Assembly: GCA_050943315.1 (NCBI GenBank)
Contig: JBMNOY010000082.1
Coordinates: forward strand, 1-5,629
Length of the DNA: 5,629 nucleotides
From: JBDKUD01 sp050943315
Lineage (GTDB): Bacteria > Bacillota > Syntrophomonadia > Syntrophomonadales > Syntrophomonadaceae
Reading direction: 5' to 3'
Both the position numbers and the translations under genes were made by a program. Under the pieces are notes generated by a model. That model was not told the DNA's origin and did no database searches. It saw only the letters and a program-made list of their open reading frames with translations. This document shows, one piece after another, positions 5,541-5,629 of the stretch (its first letter is position 1; every line of letters starts with the position of its first letter).

Positions 5541-5629
5541 TCCTGGCAACGACTTACTCTCCCACAGCATTACCTGTAGTACCATCAGCGCTGGAGGGCT
5601 TAACTGCCGTGTTCGGGATGGGAACGGGT
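5541..5629 (-). rRNA. rrf: 5S ribosomal RNA, 3' part (5' end beyond window)
   Basis: Reading the minus strand from the right edge, the sequence shows the conserved 5S core: ACCCGTTCCCATCCCGAACA (helix III and loop C region), then CGGCAGTTAAG, the CCTCCAGCGC segment, GATGGTACTACAG, CTGTGGGAGAGTAAG (loop E and helix IV) and GTCGTTGCCAGGA as the 3' strand of helix I. About 89 nt are present of an expected 115-120, so roughly the first 28 nt lie outside. The 3' end is placed at about 5541 from the helix I sequence. Being at the 3' end of an rRNA operon is the usual arrangement (16S-23S-5S), so 23S is expected just beyond the right edge. The sequence resembles clostridial 5S rRNAs. Confidence 0.95.

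Overview
The window carries most of an anaerobic (early cobalt insertion) cobalamin operon, all on the minus strand, directly downstream of the end of a ribosomal RNA operon on the same strand. Read in the direction of transcription (right to left) the order is: 3' part of a 5S rRNA gene (5629-5541, cut by the window edge), a 175-nt AT-rich leader, cobU, a 212-nt gap, cbiK, cbiD, cbiL, cbiF, cbiH, and the first 87 codons of cbiJ, which runs off the left edge. I see no mobile element, CRISPR array, tRNA or phage gene.

The gene set fits a strict anaerobe. CbiK inserts Co2+ into sirohydrochlorin, then CbiL (C20), CbiH (C17 and ring contraction), CbiF (C11) and CbiD (C1) methylate the corrin ring, and CbiJ reduces cobalt-precorrin-6A. 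CobU acts much later, activating adenosylcobinamide for nucleotide-loop attachment. The strong AGGAG-type ribosome binding sites, TTG start use, moderate-to-low GC and clostridial-looking 5S sequence suggest an anaerobic Firmicute of the Clostridia/Peptococcaceae kind; this is an inference, not an identification.

From cbiK to cbiJ the genes are tightly spaced (51, 15, 28 and 65 nt, then an 8-nt overlap), as expected for one transcript. Three steps have no gene in this stretch: cbiG (lactone opening) is absent between cbiF and cbiH, and cbiE and cbiT are absent between cbiD and cbiL. They may lie downstream of cbiJ or elsewhere. No cobalamin riboswitch is recognisable in the leader or in the cobU-cbiK gap, so control may depend on read-through from the rRNA operon, on the weak promoters noted, or on something not recognised here.

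No clearly new biological system is visible. The points worth a second look concern architecture and regulation: the rRNA-B12 junction, the missing riboswitch and genes, a small plus-strand reading frame with a strong ribosome binding site facing cobU, and possible alternative RNA helices ahead of cbiK.
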